Shown here in pieces: positions 1 through 5,589 of a DNA stretch of 5,589 nt. Both the position numbers and the translations under genes were made by a program. Position 1 is the stretch's first letter; the number at the start of each line of letters is the position of its first letter. Under the pieces are notes generated by a model. The model saw only the letters and a program-made list of their open reading frames with translations. It did no database searches and was not told where the DNA came from. The DNA lies in assembly GCA_963545195.1 (NCBI GenBank), contig CAUUIA010000041.1:1-5589 (forward strand), in the 5' to 3' direction. The DNA comes from CALISC01 sp963545195 (GTDB lineage Bacteria > Bacillota_I > Bacilli_A > Acholeplasmatales > Acholeplasmataceae).

Positions 1-120
1 AAACTCCATAGTGTAGTATTTGCCTTTTGAGTTAAAATTAAGACTATGATTTTTGTCCTCTAAATGATGAATTCCTGCAGGATTGTCAACTTTAGTTTGC
101 GGGTATTTACCAAACTTCTT
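1..120 (-). other. Start of a DUF6273-like domain, cut by window edge
   Basis: Residues 1788-1827 begin KKFGKYPQTKVDNPAG and continue to KGKYYTMEF at the edge. The short opening (F/L)G-x-YPQ-T-x-V followed by a helix-like segment and a glycine-aromatic strand resembles the beginning of DUF6273-type domains, found at the C-termini of many low-GC Gram-positive surface proteins, often behind InlB-B-like modules. Only about 40 residues are visible, so this rests on one motif from memory. The domain has no assigned function. Confidence 0.42.
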
Positions 121-3100
121 AATAAGTCTGCCGATATGCAAAGTTACTTTATGGTTTTTTTGAACTAAGAAACTTTCAATTTCTTCCTTAGTTTTTTCCA
201 TACCATCTAGTTCAGTTTTTATAATACCATTTCCATCTGCTTCAAATTGGCTTTCGTCAATTGCACCAATTGTAAGGCCGTGTCTAATCACTCTATTTTG
301 AATAGTACCAGAATGACCTATAACTTCAAAAGTAACTGTGTAGACATTTCTATCAATTGTTACAGTCACCTGGTTTTCGTTTTCATTTGCGCTCACAGTA
401 AATTGAGTAGGGTTGAAACGAGGGTCTTGGTAAATAGAACTATTTGGATTTGCATAACTTGCTGTGTGAACTGAACCAATTAAGGCAGTTTTAGTCTCGT
501 AAGTTGTGTCGTATCCGCCATCTGCTCTTTGAGTTAAAATAGTGTATTTAACTCTAGATTCAAGAATTCTAGTGTTCGCGTAAATATCCATACTGTCGCC
601 GCTTGCGATAAACTTAGCCTGACTTGGTCCGTTTTGACTTAAACTCCAACCTGTAAACTCGTAGTTTGCTTTTAAGTTGTAGTTAGGCAAGTCAATTTTA
701 CGGGTTTTCTTAACCGAAATAGTTTCAGCAGAATCAAAACTTTCAATACCTGCAGTTTTTTGGAAGTTAACAGTGGTTTCTTTTAACTTATAGTATTGGC
801 GAACTTCGGTTGAGTTATCGCCAGTATTAAGCTGTGCATTAAGCAGATTATCTGGGTGTGCTAAGTCTTTTTCATATAAGTTATTATCTAGCGCTGAGTA
901 ATCTCGATAAGTAGCACCATCTTCTACTTTTTGATCACTAATAACTTCTTCAATTCTGTCGTATTGACCGTTAAGTGCACTGTTTTCGCCTTGTTTTTCT
1001 AGCATATGTATGATTTTGTAGTTAACTTTTTCAATTTTTTCTTCAAAGTAAGCCACTAAATCAACATTGCGGTTAACTCTGGTGTTGAAGTTATAAGGAC
1101 TTTGCTCACTGTAGACTCCGTTCATAGTAGACTCAAGTTGCCAGTGTTTAAAGGTATATGTGCGGCCGTGTCGCTCTAGTTTTGGTGCAGGGTTTGGTTC
1201 TTTGATTTTCTCTTGATACTTAACTTTGTGAGTTTGAGGTTCATTTGAAACCACAGTTCCCGGGAATTGGTTTCGGTAGTTTGCTTGGTAAGTTACAGTA
1301 AACTCTTTTCGTTTGTAGTTTAAGATAAACTCAGTAGAACCATCTGCTTTAACTGTTTTAGTTTCACTTGAGTCCACTAAATCAAAGCCGTGGTCAAGAC
1401 CAGGCATACCATCACTGCTGTCTACAGTGATCTCACTGCCTACAGTAGTTTCTTTTTCAACAGTTTGAGTGGTTTCAGGGATTTGCCCTTCTACCCCTTC
1501 AAATACGTGTTTAATAGTGTACTTAGCCTTCGGCTCAGTTTTTTCGTATTCTATTTTTAAAGTAATATCTTCAAAAATTGGCTTGGTTTTGTAGTCAAAA
1601 GTATTGCCGTTTTCGTCAATAAAACGTTTAAACTTATATAAATATTTGCCAACTTTAGTATTAAATTGTTGTGGATCTAGATCTAGTTTTGTACCTTTTT
1701 TGACAAACCTATGTTCGCTTTGTCCAAGCAATTCGCTTCGCATAGTGACTTTAGCGGTGTTTTTTGGCTCAGGTTCGCTTGGATCTTTTTCAAAAACAGG
1801 ATACAGAACTGTGTTTTCAGTAAGCACATCTTGTTCGTTGTAAATAGAGCCAACTACTCCTGCTTTAAAGTAAACCCAGTGTTTAAAGATGTAGCCACGT
1901 TTTTCAACATTTGGCAAGGTTCCCTCAAAAACTTTTCCTTTTTTACTTGTTTGAACAGAGATAACTGAGTAGCTGTCTGAAAGGAAAGTAACTTTAATTA
2001 AAGTAGGGTCAAGTGGCTGAGGGTCACTAGGATTATCTGGATTTGGTACTTTATTGTTATCTTCAAAGTAGTAAACTGCCTTAACTGTTAAGTTAGTAGT
2101 ATTTGGATCTAAATTGTCGTCAACTGTAAACGGAGAGTTGATGTCTCCGTTTAAATACCAACCTTTAAAGCGGTATTTACCAAGTACAGTGTCAATGTCT
2201 GCACCAACTGTGTCAAGGATAGCCTGTAGTTTTGCGCGGTCTGGCGCATATATTTGGTTGTCTTTAACACGCACTTTGCCGTCAAATAAAACTTTACCTT
2301 GAACAGGGTCAATAATTTTAATGTCAATTTGCCTAAAGCCGGCAAGTTCTTTTTCTTTTAAGTGAACAGTTAACTCAAGGTCTTTTGAAATCGCAGTTGT
2401 TAAGTGGTCAAAGTCAGAGCCGTCTTTGTTTGTAAACTTGTCAAACACGTATTCTTTGTCTTCAATAGTAGTGGTGTAGGCGCTTGTGTCTACTCCAAGT
2501 AGTTCACCTTTTTTAACTTTTAAGACTTGAGTTGATTTAAGTAGTGGATTGTAGATTTTAACTGTGTTGAGTTCTTCGTTTTCAAGGTTTGCGTTTGGAT
2601 CTTTTTCAAACACAGGATATAGCACCTTGTTCTCATTTAAAACAGCAGTAGTATCAAATTGGTCTTTAACTTCGTTGTTTTCAAAGTAAGCCCAGTGTTT
2701 AAATACGTAGCCTAGTTTAGAAATTGTAGGCAGAGTTCCTGCGTATGCCTTGCCTTTTTCTTGAGTTTGAACTGCAAGTACAGTGCGCTCAGGCGTTAAG
2801 AAAGTTAGTTTAACTAAACTTGGGTCAAGAGGAAGCGGGTTGCCAGGATCTTGTGGGTTTGGTACTTTGTCATTTGGCTCAAAGTCATAAACTGCCTGAA
2901 CATCTAGACGAGCAGTATTTTGATCAATTTGGTCGTTAACTGTAAACGGAGAATTAGTGTCTCCATCTAAATACCAGCCTTTAAATTGATGTTTACCCAT
3001 AGCGCCGTCAATGTCTGCGCCAACTGTGTCTAAGATAGCCTGTAGTTTCACGCGGTCTGGTGCATAAATTTGGCCGTCTTTGACGCGGATTTTGCCTTCA

Positions 3101-5481
3101 TATAAAACTTTTCCTTGAACAGGATCGCTAATTTTTGTGTCAATTGACTTAAAGCCATCTAGTATTTTTTCTTTTAGATTAACAGTTAAGTTTAAGTCTT
3201 TAGTAATTTGCGTAGTTAAATGATCAAAAGTAGAATCATCTTCTTTAGTGAACTTATCAAAGACGTATTCTTTGTCTTCAATAGTAGTGGTGTAGGCGCT
3301 TGTGTCTACTCCAAGTAGTTCACCTTTTTTAACTTTTAAGACTTGAGTTGATTTAAGTAGTGGATTGTAGATTTTAACTGTGTTGAGTTCTTCGTTTTCA
3401 AGGTTTGCGTTTGGATCTTTTTCAAACACAGGATATAGCACCTTGTTCTCATTTAAAACAGCAGTAGTATCAAATTGGTCTTTAACTTCGTTGTTTTCAA
3501 AGTAAGCCCAGTGTTTAAATACGTAGCCTAGTTTAGAAATTGTAGGCAGAGTTCCTGCGTATGCCTTGCCTTTTTCTTGAGTTTGAACTGCAAGTACAGT
3601 GCGCTCAGGCGTTAAGAAAGTTAGTTTAACTAAACTTGGGTCAAGAGGAAGCGGGTTGTCAGGATCTTGTGGGTTTGGTACTTTGTCATTTGGCTCAAAG
3701 TCATAAACTGCGTTAATTTCAAAACGTTTTATGTTTTTAGGAAGTGCGTCGTCTATATTAAATGGAGAGTTGATGTCACCATTTAAATACCAACCTTTGA
3801 AGCGATATGTGCCCATAGGAGTTTCAACATCAGCGGGAGCATTTCCCAAAATACCGTTGATTTCTGCTTTATCTGCGTCTTGAATTTTGTTGTTAACTGC
3901 AGTTAAAGTTTTGTCGTAAAGTGTTTGGTTTTGAATATGGTCAAGTACTTTGTAATTTACTGGACGTTCTGAGTCTGGTGCTTTATATGGTCTTAAATGA
4001 GCATACAGTACAAGGTCGCTGGTAATTGGAGTATTAAAGTCAAACTTAACACCTGTGTCTTGGTTATTAACAGGATCCCAAATTGTCCAGTAGTCAAGCT
4101 CTTCGAGTTTGCCGTCTGGATAAACTTTTGAAACTCGATTTGGCGCTGCATAGTTTGCGTCAAGTTTTTGGTCGCGCGCTACTTTTGCTGGAGAAAGTTG
4201 AGATGCGCCGTCTGGAGTTTTGAAAGTAATAGTGTGGTATTTAGTTGGTTTTTCGGGTTGTGGTTGGTTTTGAGGAATTGACTTTAAGTAAAGTGAAATA
4301 TGAGTAGTTGCGACTTCTTGACTAAAGTCTACTTTTTGTGTGAAAGCGCTGTCTTTATACCAGCCTTCATAAACATATCCTTCTTTATTGTAGATGTGTT
4401 CGCGAAGTGGTGTGCCTCTCTTGACAATATCTAAAAATACTCTTTGCACGCCATCAAAGTAAGAAACTGCAACCAGACCTTGCTTGTCAAGGGCTGGAGC
4501 TAACTTATCTATATCGGCAGTAATATCATATTTAGCAATTAGTCTAAGTTCAGATTTTACCCAAGTTGGGATATTAAACTCTTCACCCGGTTTTAAGTCA
4601 ACTCGGTTGCCAGTTGGGTCAATGTAGTACCAACCAAGAAACTTAGAAATATAGAAAGGTGGAGTGTTAAACTGAATTTCGTGTCCTTGTTTTTCAGGGT
4701 CTAGAGTTTTTGCTTTTCCAACAGTTTTGTCAACAAGGTCGTAAACTTGAGTTTTTTGTGCTTGGTTTTTAAAAATACCTGGCAGTAAGAAATCATAAAC
4801 TAAAGAAATTTGCGTGCTGTTGTTAACAATAAATGCACGACCTTGAGCGATGTCTTTAGAAAAAACATCTCTTCTGTGAATAGGTTCTGGATCAATTTTT
4901 CCGTCCTTGTCGTATGCGTAGAAACTTTTGATTTTGTAAAGTTCCTCGTATTTGTGTTTGTGTTCGGTTTGTAGTTTAGAATATGGAAGAATTTCTGGTT
5001 TGCGAGGAATCGCACCATCGTGTGACTCTGGGAAAAAGATACGAAGGAAGTTAGAGTAATCAACAATTACGTCATACTGCTTTTTAATTCCAAACCAGTT
5101 CTTAGTGTAGATAGTAAAAACTTCAGAGTCGTGTTGACGGTCTGTAAAGTCAAGGGCTAAGTATTTACCTGGTTTTGCCTTAATGTCAACAATTGTTCCT
5201 AATCTGCTAGTTGTGAACCATTCTTTTCTAACAGAAATGAAAGTAGACTTAGTTGTATCTATAGTTTCTGGCACCACAAAGCGTAGTTTATTTTTTCCAG
5301 CCTTAACAGCGTCGTGTTCAGTGAAACCACTATTTTTAGAAAAATAAACTGTAGGGTGTGAAAATAAAAAGATAACAAGTAAAATAAGTGAAGTAAACAC
5401 AAGAATAAATAAAGCTGGCATTAAAAATCCTTTTCTTTTCTTGCGGAGCATATTAAACTGTATATTTTGTTCAGGTTGCAT
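1..5481 (-). CDS. Giant InlB B-repeat / MucBP-like surface protein, C-terminus outside window
   Basis: One frame is open for 1827 codons from the ATG at 5479-5481 to the window edge; I read every triplet and saw no stop. The start is chosen because AAAGGAG lies 6 bases upstream; the next Met (residue 11) has no such site. Order of parts: basic tail with RKKRK (13-17); hydrophobic anchor (19-40); unassigned extracellular region (45 to about 240); divergent InlB-B-like modules with Trp at 284, 374 and 465/468; three 272-residue tandem units (501-1316); alternating MucBP-like and InlB-B-like modules (1317-1787); start of a DUF6273-like domain (1788 on). Cysteine is absent throughout and all 15 Trp codons are TGG. 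Such modules in Gram-positive bacteria form elongated, often adhesive, surface proteins; adhesion here is inferred. No catalytic motif is visible. The missing C-terminus could hold a sortase signal, a second membrane segment or only the rest of the last domain. High confidence in the gene, moderate in family, low in function. Confidence 0.93.
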   Translation of the reverse strand, partial: MQPEQNIQFNMLRKKRKGFLMPALFILVFTSLILLVIFLFSHPTVYFSKNSGFTEHDAVKAGKNKLRFVVPETIDTTKSTFISVRKEWFTTSRLGTIVDIKAKPGKYLALDFTDRQHDSEVFTIYTKNWFGIKKQYDVIVDYSNFLRIFFPESHDGAIPRKPEILPYSKLQTEHKHKYEELYKIKSFYAYDKDGKIDPEPIHRRDVFSKDIAQGRAFIVNNSTQISLVYDFLLPGIFKNQAQKTQVYDLVDKTVGKAKTLDPEKQGHEIQFNTPPFYISKFLGWYYIDPTGNRVDLKPGEEFNIPTWVKSELRLIAKYDITADIDKLAPALDKQGLVAVSYFDGVQRVFLDIVKRGTPLREHIYNKEGYVYEGWYKDSAFTQKVDFSQEVATTHISLYLKSIPQNQPQPEKPTKYHTITFKTPDGASQLSPAKVARDQKLDANYAAPNRVSKVYPDGKLEELDYWTIWDPVNNQDTGVKFDFNTPITSDLVLYAHLRPYKAPDSERPVNYKVLDHIQNQTLYDKTLTAVNNKIQDADKAEINGILGNAPADVETPMGTYRFKGWYLNGDINSPFNIDDALPKNIKRFEINAVYDFEPNDKVPNPQDPDNPLPLDPSLVKLTFLTPERTVLAVQTQEKGKAYAGTLPTISKLGYVFKHWAYFENNEVKDQFDTTAVLNENKVLYPVFEKDPNANLENEELNTVKIYNPLLKSTQVLKVKKGELLGVDTSAYTTTIEDKEYVFDKFTKEDDSTFDHLTTQITKDLNLTVNLKEKILDGFKSIDTKISDPVQGKVLYEGKIRVKDGQIYAPDRVKLQAILDTVGADIDGAMGKHQFKGWYLDGDTNSPFTVNDQIDQNTARLDVQAVYDFEPNDKVPNPQDPGNPLPLDPSLVKLTFLTPERTVLAVQTQEKGKAYAGTLPTISKLGYVFKHWAYFENNEVKDQFDTTAVLNENKVLYPVFEKDPNANLENEELNTVKIYNPLLKSTQVLKVKKGELLGVDTSAYTTTIEDKEYVFDKFTNKDGSDFDHLTTAISKDLELTVHLKEKELAGFRQIDIKIIDPVQGKVLFDGKVRVKDNQIYAPDRAKLQAILDTVGADIDTVLGKYRFKGWYLNGDINSPFTVDDNLDPNTTNLTVKAVYYFEDNNKVPNPDNPSDPQPLDPTLIKVTFLSDSYSVISVQTSKKGKVFEGTLPNVEKRGYIFKHWVYFKAGVVGSIYNEQDVLTENTVLYPVFEKDPSEPEPKNTAKVTMRSELLGQSEHRFVKKGTKLDLDPQQFNTKVGKYLYKFKRFIDENGNTFDYKTKPIFEDITLKIEYEKTEPKAKYTIKHVFEGVEGQIPETTQTVEKETTVGSEITVDSSDGMPGLDHGFDLVDSSETKTVKADGSTEFILNYKRKEFTVTYQANYRNQFPGTVVSNEPQTHKVKYQEKIKEPNPAPKLERHGRTYTFKHWQLESTMNGVYSEQSPYNFNTRVNRNVDLVAYFEEKIEKVNYKIIHMLEKQGENSALNGQYDRIEEVISDQKVEDGATYRDYSALDNNLYEKDLAHPDNLLNAQLNTGDNSTEVRQYYKLKETTVNFQKTAGIESFDSAETISVKKTRKIDLPNYNLKANYEFTGWSLSQNGPSQAKFIASGDSMDIYANTRILESRVKYTILTQRADGGYDTTYETKTALIGSVHTASYANPNSSIYQDPRFNPTQFTVSANENENQVTVTIDRNVYTVTFEVIGHSGTIQNRVIRHGLTIGAIDESQFEADGNGIIKTELDGMEKTKEEIESFLVQKNHKVTLHIGRLIKKFGKYPQTKVDNPAGIHHLEDKNHSLNFNSKGKYYTMEF
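121..1533 (-). other. Alternating MucBP-like and InlB-B-like modules
   Basis: Residues 1317-1787. A MucBP-like module starts KYTIKHVFEGVEG (about 1320) and ends with the typical ADGSTEFILNYKRK strand (about 1379-1392). An InlB-B-like module follows (FTVTYQANY to LVAYFEEK, core YTFKHW with Trp1447). A second MucBP-like module runs VNYKIIHMLEKQG to VRQYYKLK (about 1485-1567), then a second InlB-B-like one (TVNFQKTAG to MDIYANTR, core YEFTGWSLS with Trp1612). A third MucBP-like module starts VKYTILTQRADGGY (about 1644) and ends near NVYTVTFEV. The last part (about 1714-1787) keeps the opening strand but has no Gly-Trp core and may be a degenerate module or spacer. MucBP domains in lactobacilli and Listeria are associated with binding mucin or other host glycans; binding here is only inferred. 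Individual edges are uncertain. Confidence 0.6.
1534..2349 (-). repeat. Tandem unit 3 of 3 (272 residues, diverged second half)
   Basis: Residues 1045-1316. The B module (FKGWYLNGDINSPF, Trp1108, preceded by IYAPDRAKLQAILDTVGAD) is close to unit 2. The linker has changed to PDNPSDPQPLDP, and A (RGYIFKHWVYFK, Trp1202) keeps the plan with many substitutions. C is recognisable only by pattern (KYLYKFKRFIDENGNTFD, ending LKIEYEK). The exact 272-residue spacing of Trp836/1108 and Trp930/1202 shows that no net insertion or deletion occurred between them. Confidence 0.82.
2350..3165 (-). repeat. Tandem unit 2 of 3 (272 residues)
   Basis: Residues 773-1044, same B-A-C order: B core FKGWYLDGDTNSPF (Trp836), Pro-rich linker with PQDPGNP, A core LGYVFKHWAYFE (Trp930), C core KEYVFDKFTNKDGSDFD. 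The matching tryptophans lie exactly 272 residues (816 bp) after those of unit 1. The front of B, with QIYAPDRVKLQAILDTVGAD, closely matches unit 3 but hardly resembles unit 1, so the duplicated block was probably A-C-B rather than B-A-C. Confidence 0.87.
2447..2895 (-). repeat. 449-bp near-identical direct repeat, copy in unit 2
   Basis: Partner of 3263-3711, encoding residues 863-1012. Adjoining parts of the same units are much less alike; for example 2221-2280 against 3037-3096 differ at about 11 of 60 bases. The near-identity is therefore local rather than a property of the whole unit. Confidence 0.95.
3166..3981 (-). repeat. Tandem unit 1 of 3 (272 residues)
   Basis: Residues 501-772. 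Each unit has three sub-modules. B has the core FKGWYLNGDINSPF (Trp564) and ends AVYDF. A follows a Pro-rich linker (PNPQDPDNPLPLDP) and has the core LGYVFKHWAYFE (Trp658), ending LYPVFEKD. C has the core KEYVFDKFTKEDDSTFD (Phe744) and ends LTVNLKEK. All are variations of the InlB-B beta fold pattern; C has Phe where Trp is usual. The B part of this unit is the most diverged of the three B modules, while its A part and half of C are almost identical at the DNA level to those of unit 2. Unit edges are approximate because the phase of a tandem repeat is arbitrary. Confidence 0.85.
3263..3711 (-). repeat. 449-bp near-identical direct repeat, copy in unit 1
   Basis: This segment encodes residues 591-740: the end of B, the Pro-rich linker, all of A and the first half of C. 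Base-by-base comparison with 2447-2895 shows a single difference, at 3659 (T here, C at 2843), which changes Asp to Gly in the linker. Identity stops abruptly at both edges: GACGTATTC versus CACGTATTC on one side, and after AAACTGC on the other. The offset is exactly 816 bp. Confidence 0.95.
3982..5349 (-). other. N-terminal ectodomain with divergent InlB-B-like modules
   Basis: Residues 45-500. The first 130 or so residues (Trp at 88 and 129) match no family I recognise. From about residue 165 the pattern becomes that of InlB B-repeats: a beta-rich segment, an aromatic/Gly-Trp core (FLGWYY around 284, YEGWYKD around 374, DYWTIWD at 464-469), then a hydrophobic strand ending in a tyrosine or leucine-rich motif (IAKYD, SLYLKS, LYAHLR). 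A degenerate earlier copy (YKIKSFYAYDKDGK, ending SLVYDF) lacks the Trp. These modules are irregular in length and far more diverged than the tandem array that follows, so they are probably older copies. A Pro/Gln-rich linker (PQNQPQPEKP) separates the second and third. Confidence 0.6.
5362..5427 (-). other. N-terminal transmembrane signal-anchor
   Basis: Residues 19-40 form an uninterrupted hydrophobic stretch rich in Leu, Ile, Phe and Val, preceded by the basic cluster RKKRK (13-17). By the positive-inside rule the first 18 residues stay in the cytoplasm and everything after residue 41 is outside. No AXA-type signal peptidase site follows the stretch (the next residues are SHPTVYFS), and there is no lipobox cysteine. 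I therefore read it as an uncleaved type II anchor rather than a cleaved signal peptide. The missing C-terminus could still add a second anchor. Confidence 0.8.
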
Positions 5482-5487
5482 ATATTT

Positions 5488-5494
5488 CTCCTTT
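5488..5494 (-). promoter_or_regulatory. Ribosome binding site
   Basis: AAAGGAG on the minus strand ends 6 bases before the ATG at 5481. It is a strong match to the anti-Shine-Dalgarno sequence with near-ideal spacing, and it decides the start over the in-frame Met at residue 11. Confidence 0.9.
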
Positions 5495-5500
5495 GTAAGT

Positions 5501-5518
5501 TATGAAATGTATTTCATA
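5501..5518. promoter_or_regulatory. 18-bp perfect palindrome, possible operator
   Basis: TATGAAAT-GT-ATTTCATA has two perfect 8-base arms around a 2-base centre. It lies between the putative promoter and the ribosome binding site. The loop is too short for a stable RNA hairpin and no T-run follows in the gene's direction, so a binding site for a dimeric regulator fits better than a terminator. If the -10 box below is right, it covers about +5 to +22 of the transcript, a position where a bound repressor would block transcription. The regulator is unknown. Confidence 0.55.
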
Positions 5519-5529
5519 TGTTTATTTAA

Positions 5530-5552
5530 ATTATATAAAGTGATTTTGTTAA
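5530..5552 (-). promoter_or_regulatory. Tentative sigma-70-type promoter
   Basis: The minus strand has a consensus TATAAT at 5535-5530. A TTAACA (5552-5547) resembling TTGACA is only 11 bases upstream of it, too close to pair. The correctly spaced -35 position for TATAAT reads TAAAAT, a poor match. Alternatively TTAACA pairs at 17 bases with a weak TTAAAT -10. The region is AT-rich, so chance matches are likely. Either choice puts the start of transcription 5' of, or at, the palindrome. Confidence 0.4.
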
Positions 5553-5589
5553 ATTTTAGATGGTTTAATATTGGCAGAGCTTATTTCCT

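Noticed and set aside
1604..1968. Two overlapping plus-strand open frames of 79 and 85 codons
   Set aside because: They lie antisense to the large repeat gene and the translations look like antisense readings of a Lys/Glu/Thr-rich protein. The plus-strand frames at 247-474 and 2114-2302 are rejected likewise.
2447..3711. The direct repeats as a mobile element or CRISPR-like array
   Set aside because: The repeats are coding, stay in frame, have no inverted ends, target duplications or transposase, and continue a protein-level repeat pattern.
4800..5066. Open frame of 88 codons on the minus strand
   Set aside because: It overlaps the large gene in a shifted frame of the same strand, has no ribosome binding site that I can see, and shows no recognisable protein pattern. 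The 2151-2345 minus-strand frame is rejected for the same reasons.
1..5481. Reading the gene with a Mycoplasma-type code (TGA = Trp)
   Set aside because: No in-frame TGA occurs and all 15 tryptophans use TGG, whereas TGA-decoding mollicutes use TGA for most tryptophans.
5451..5481. Alternative start at Met11 (5449-5451)
   Set aside because: No Shine-Dalgarno-like sequence precedes it, whereas the ATG at 5481 has AAAGGAG at 6 bases.
5501..5518. The palindrome as a transcription terminator of an upstream gene
   Set aside because: The 2-base centre cannot form a hairpin loop without opening base pairs, the stem is AT-rich, and no run of T follows in the direction of the large gene.

Overview
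The window is almost entirely one very long, incomplete gene on the minus strand. Reading down from an ATG at 5481 there are 1827 codons without a stop, and the frame runs off the window at position 1, so the C-terminus is missing. Only the last 108 bases (5482-5589) are non-coding. They hold the ribosome binding site, a perfect 18-bp palindrome and a tentative promoter. I found no RNA gene, insertion sequence, CRISPR array or second protein gene.

The product looks like a giant cell-surface repeat protein. It has a short basic cytoplasmic N-terminus and one hydrophobic anchor (about residues 19-40). A non-repetitive stretch that grades into divergent InlB-B-repeat-like (Listeria-Bacteroides repeat) modules follows (about 45-500). 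Next come three tandem 272-residue units with an exact 816-bp period (about 501-1316). After these, MucBP-like and InlB-B-like modules alternate (about 1317-1787). At the window edge is the start of what resembles a DUF6273-type domain with a GKYPQT motif. The visible protein has no cysteine, as expected of an exported surface protein of a Gram-positive-type bacterium. Role in adhesion or surface display is inferred from this architecture only.

The most striking DNA feature is inside the tandem array. A 449-bp segment in unit 1 (3263-3711) and its counterpart in unit 2 (2447-2895) differ at one base, while neighbouring parts of the same units differ at roughly one base in six. This points to recent gene conversion or recombination inside the gene, or to an assembly artefact.

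Organism: AT-rich DNA, a strong AAAGGAG Shine-Dalgarno sequence, InlB/MucBP modules and a monoderm-type surface protein suggest a low-GC Bacillota or a relative. All 15 tryptophans are TGG and there is no in-frame TGA, so the standard code fits and a TGA-decoding Mycoplasma is unlikely. Genus cannot be told from this window.
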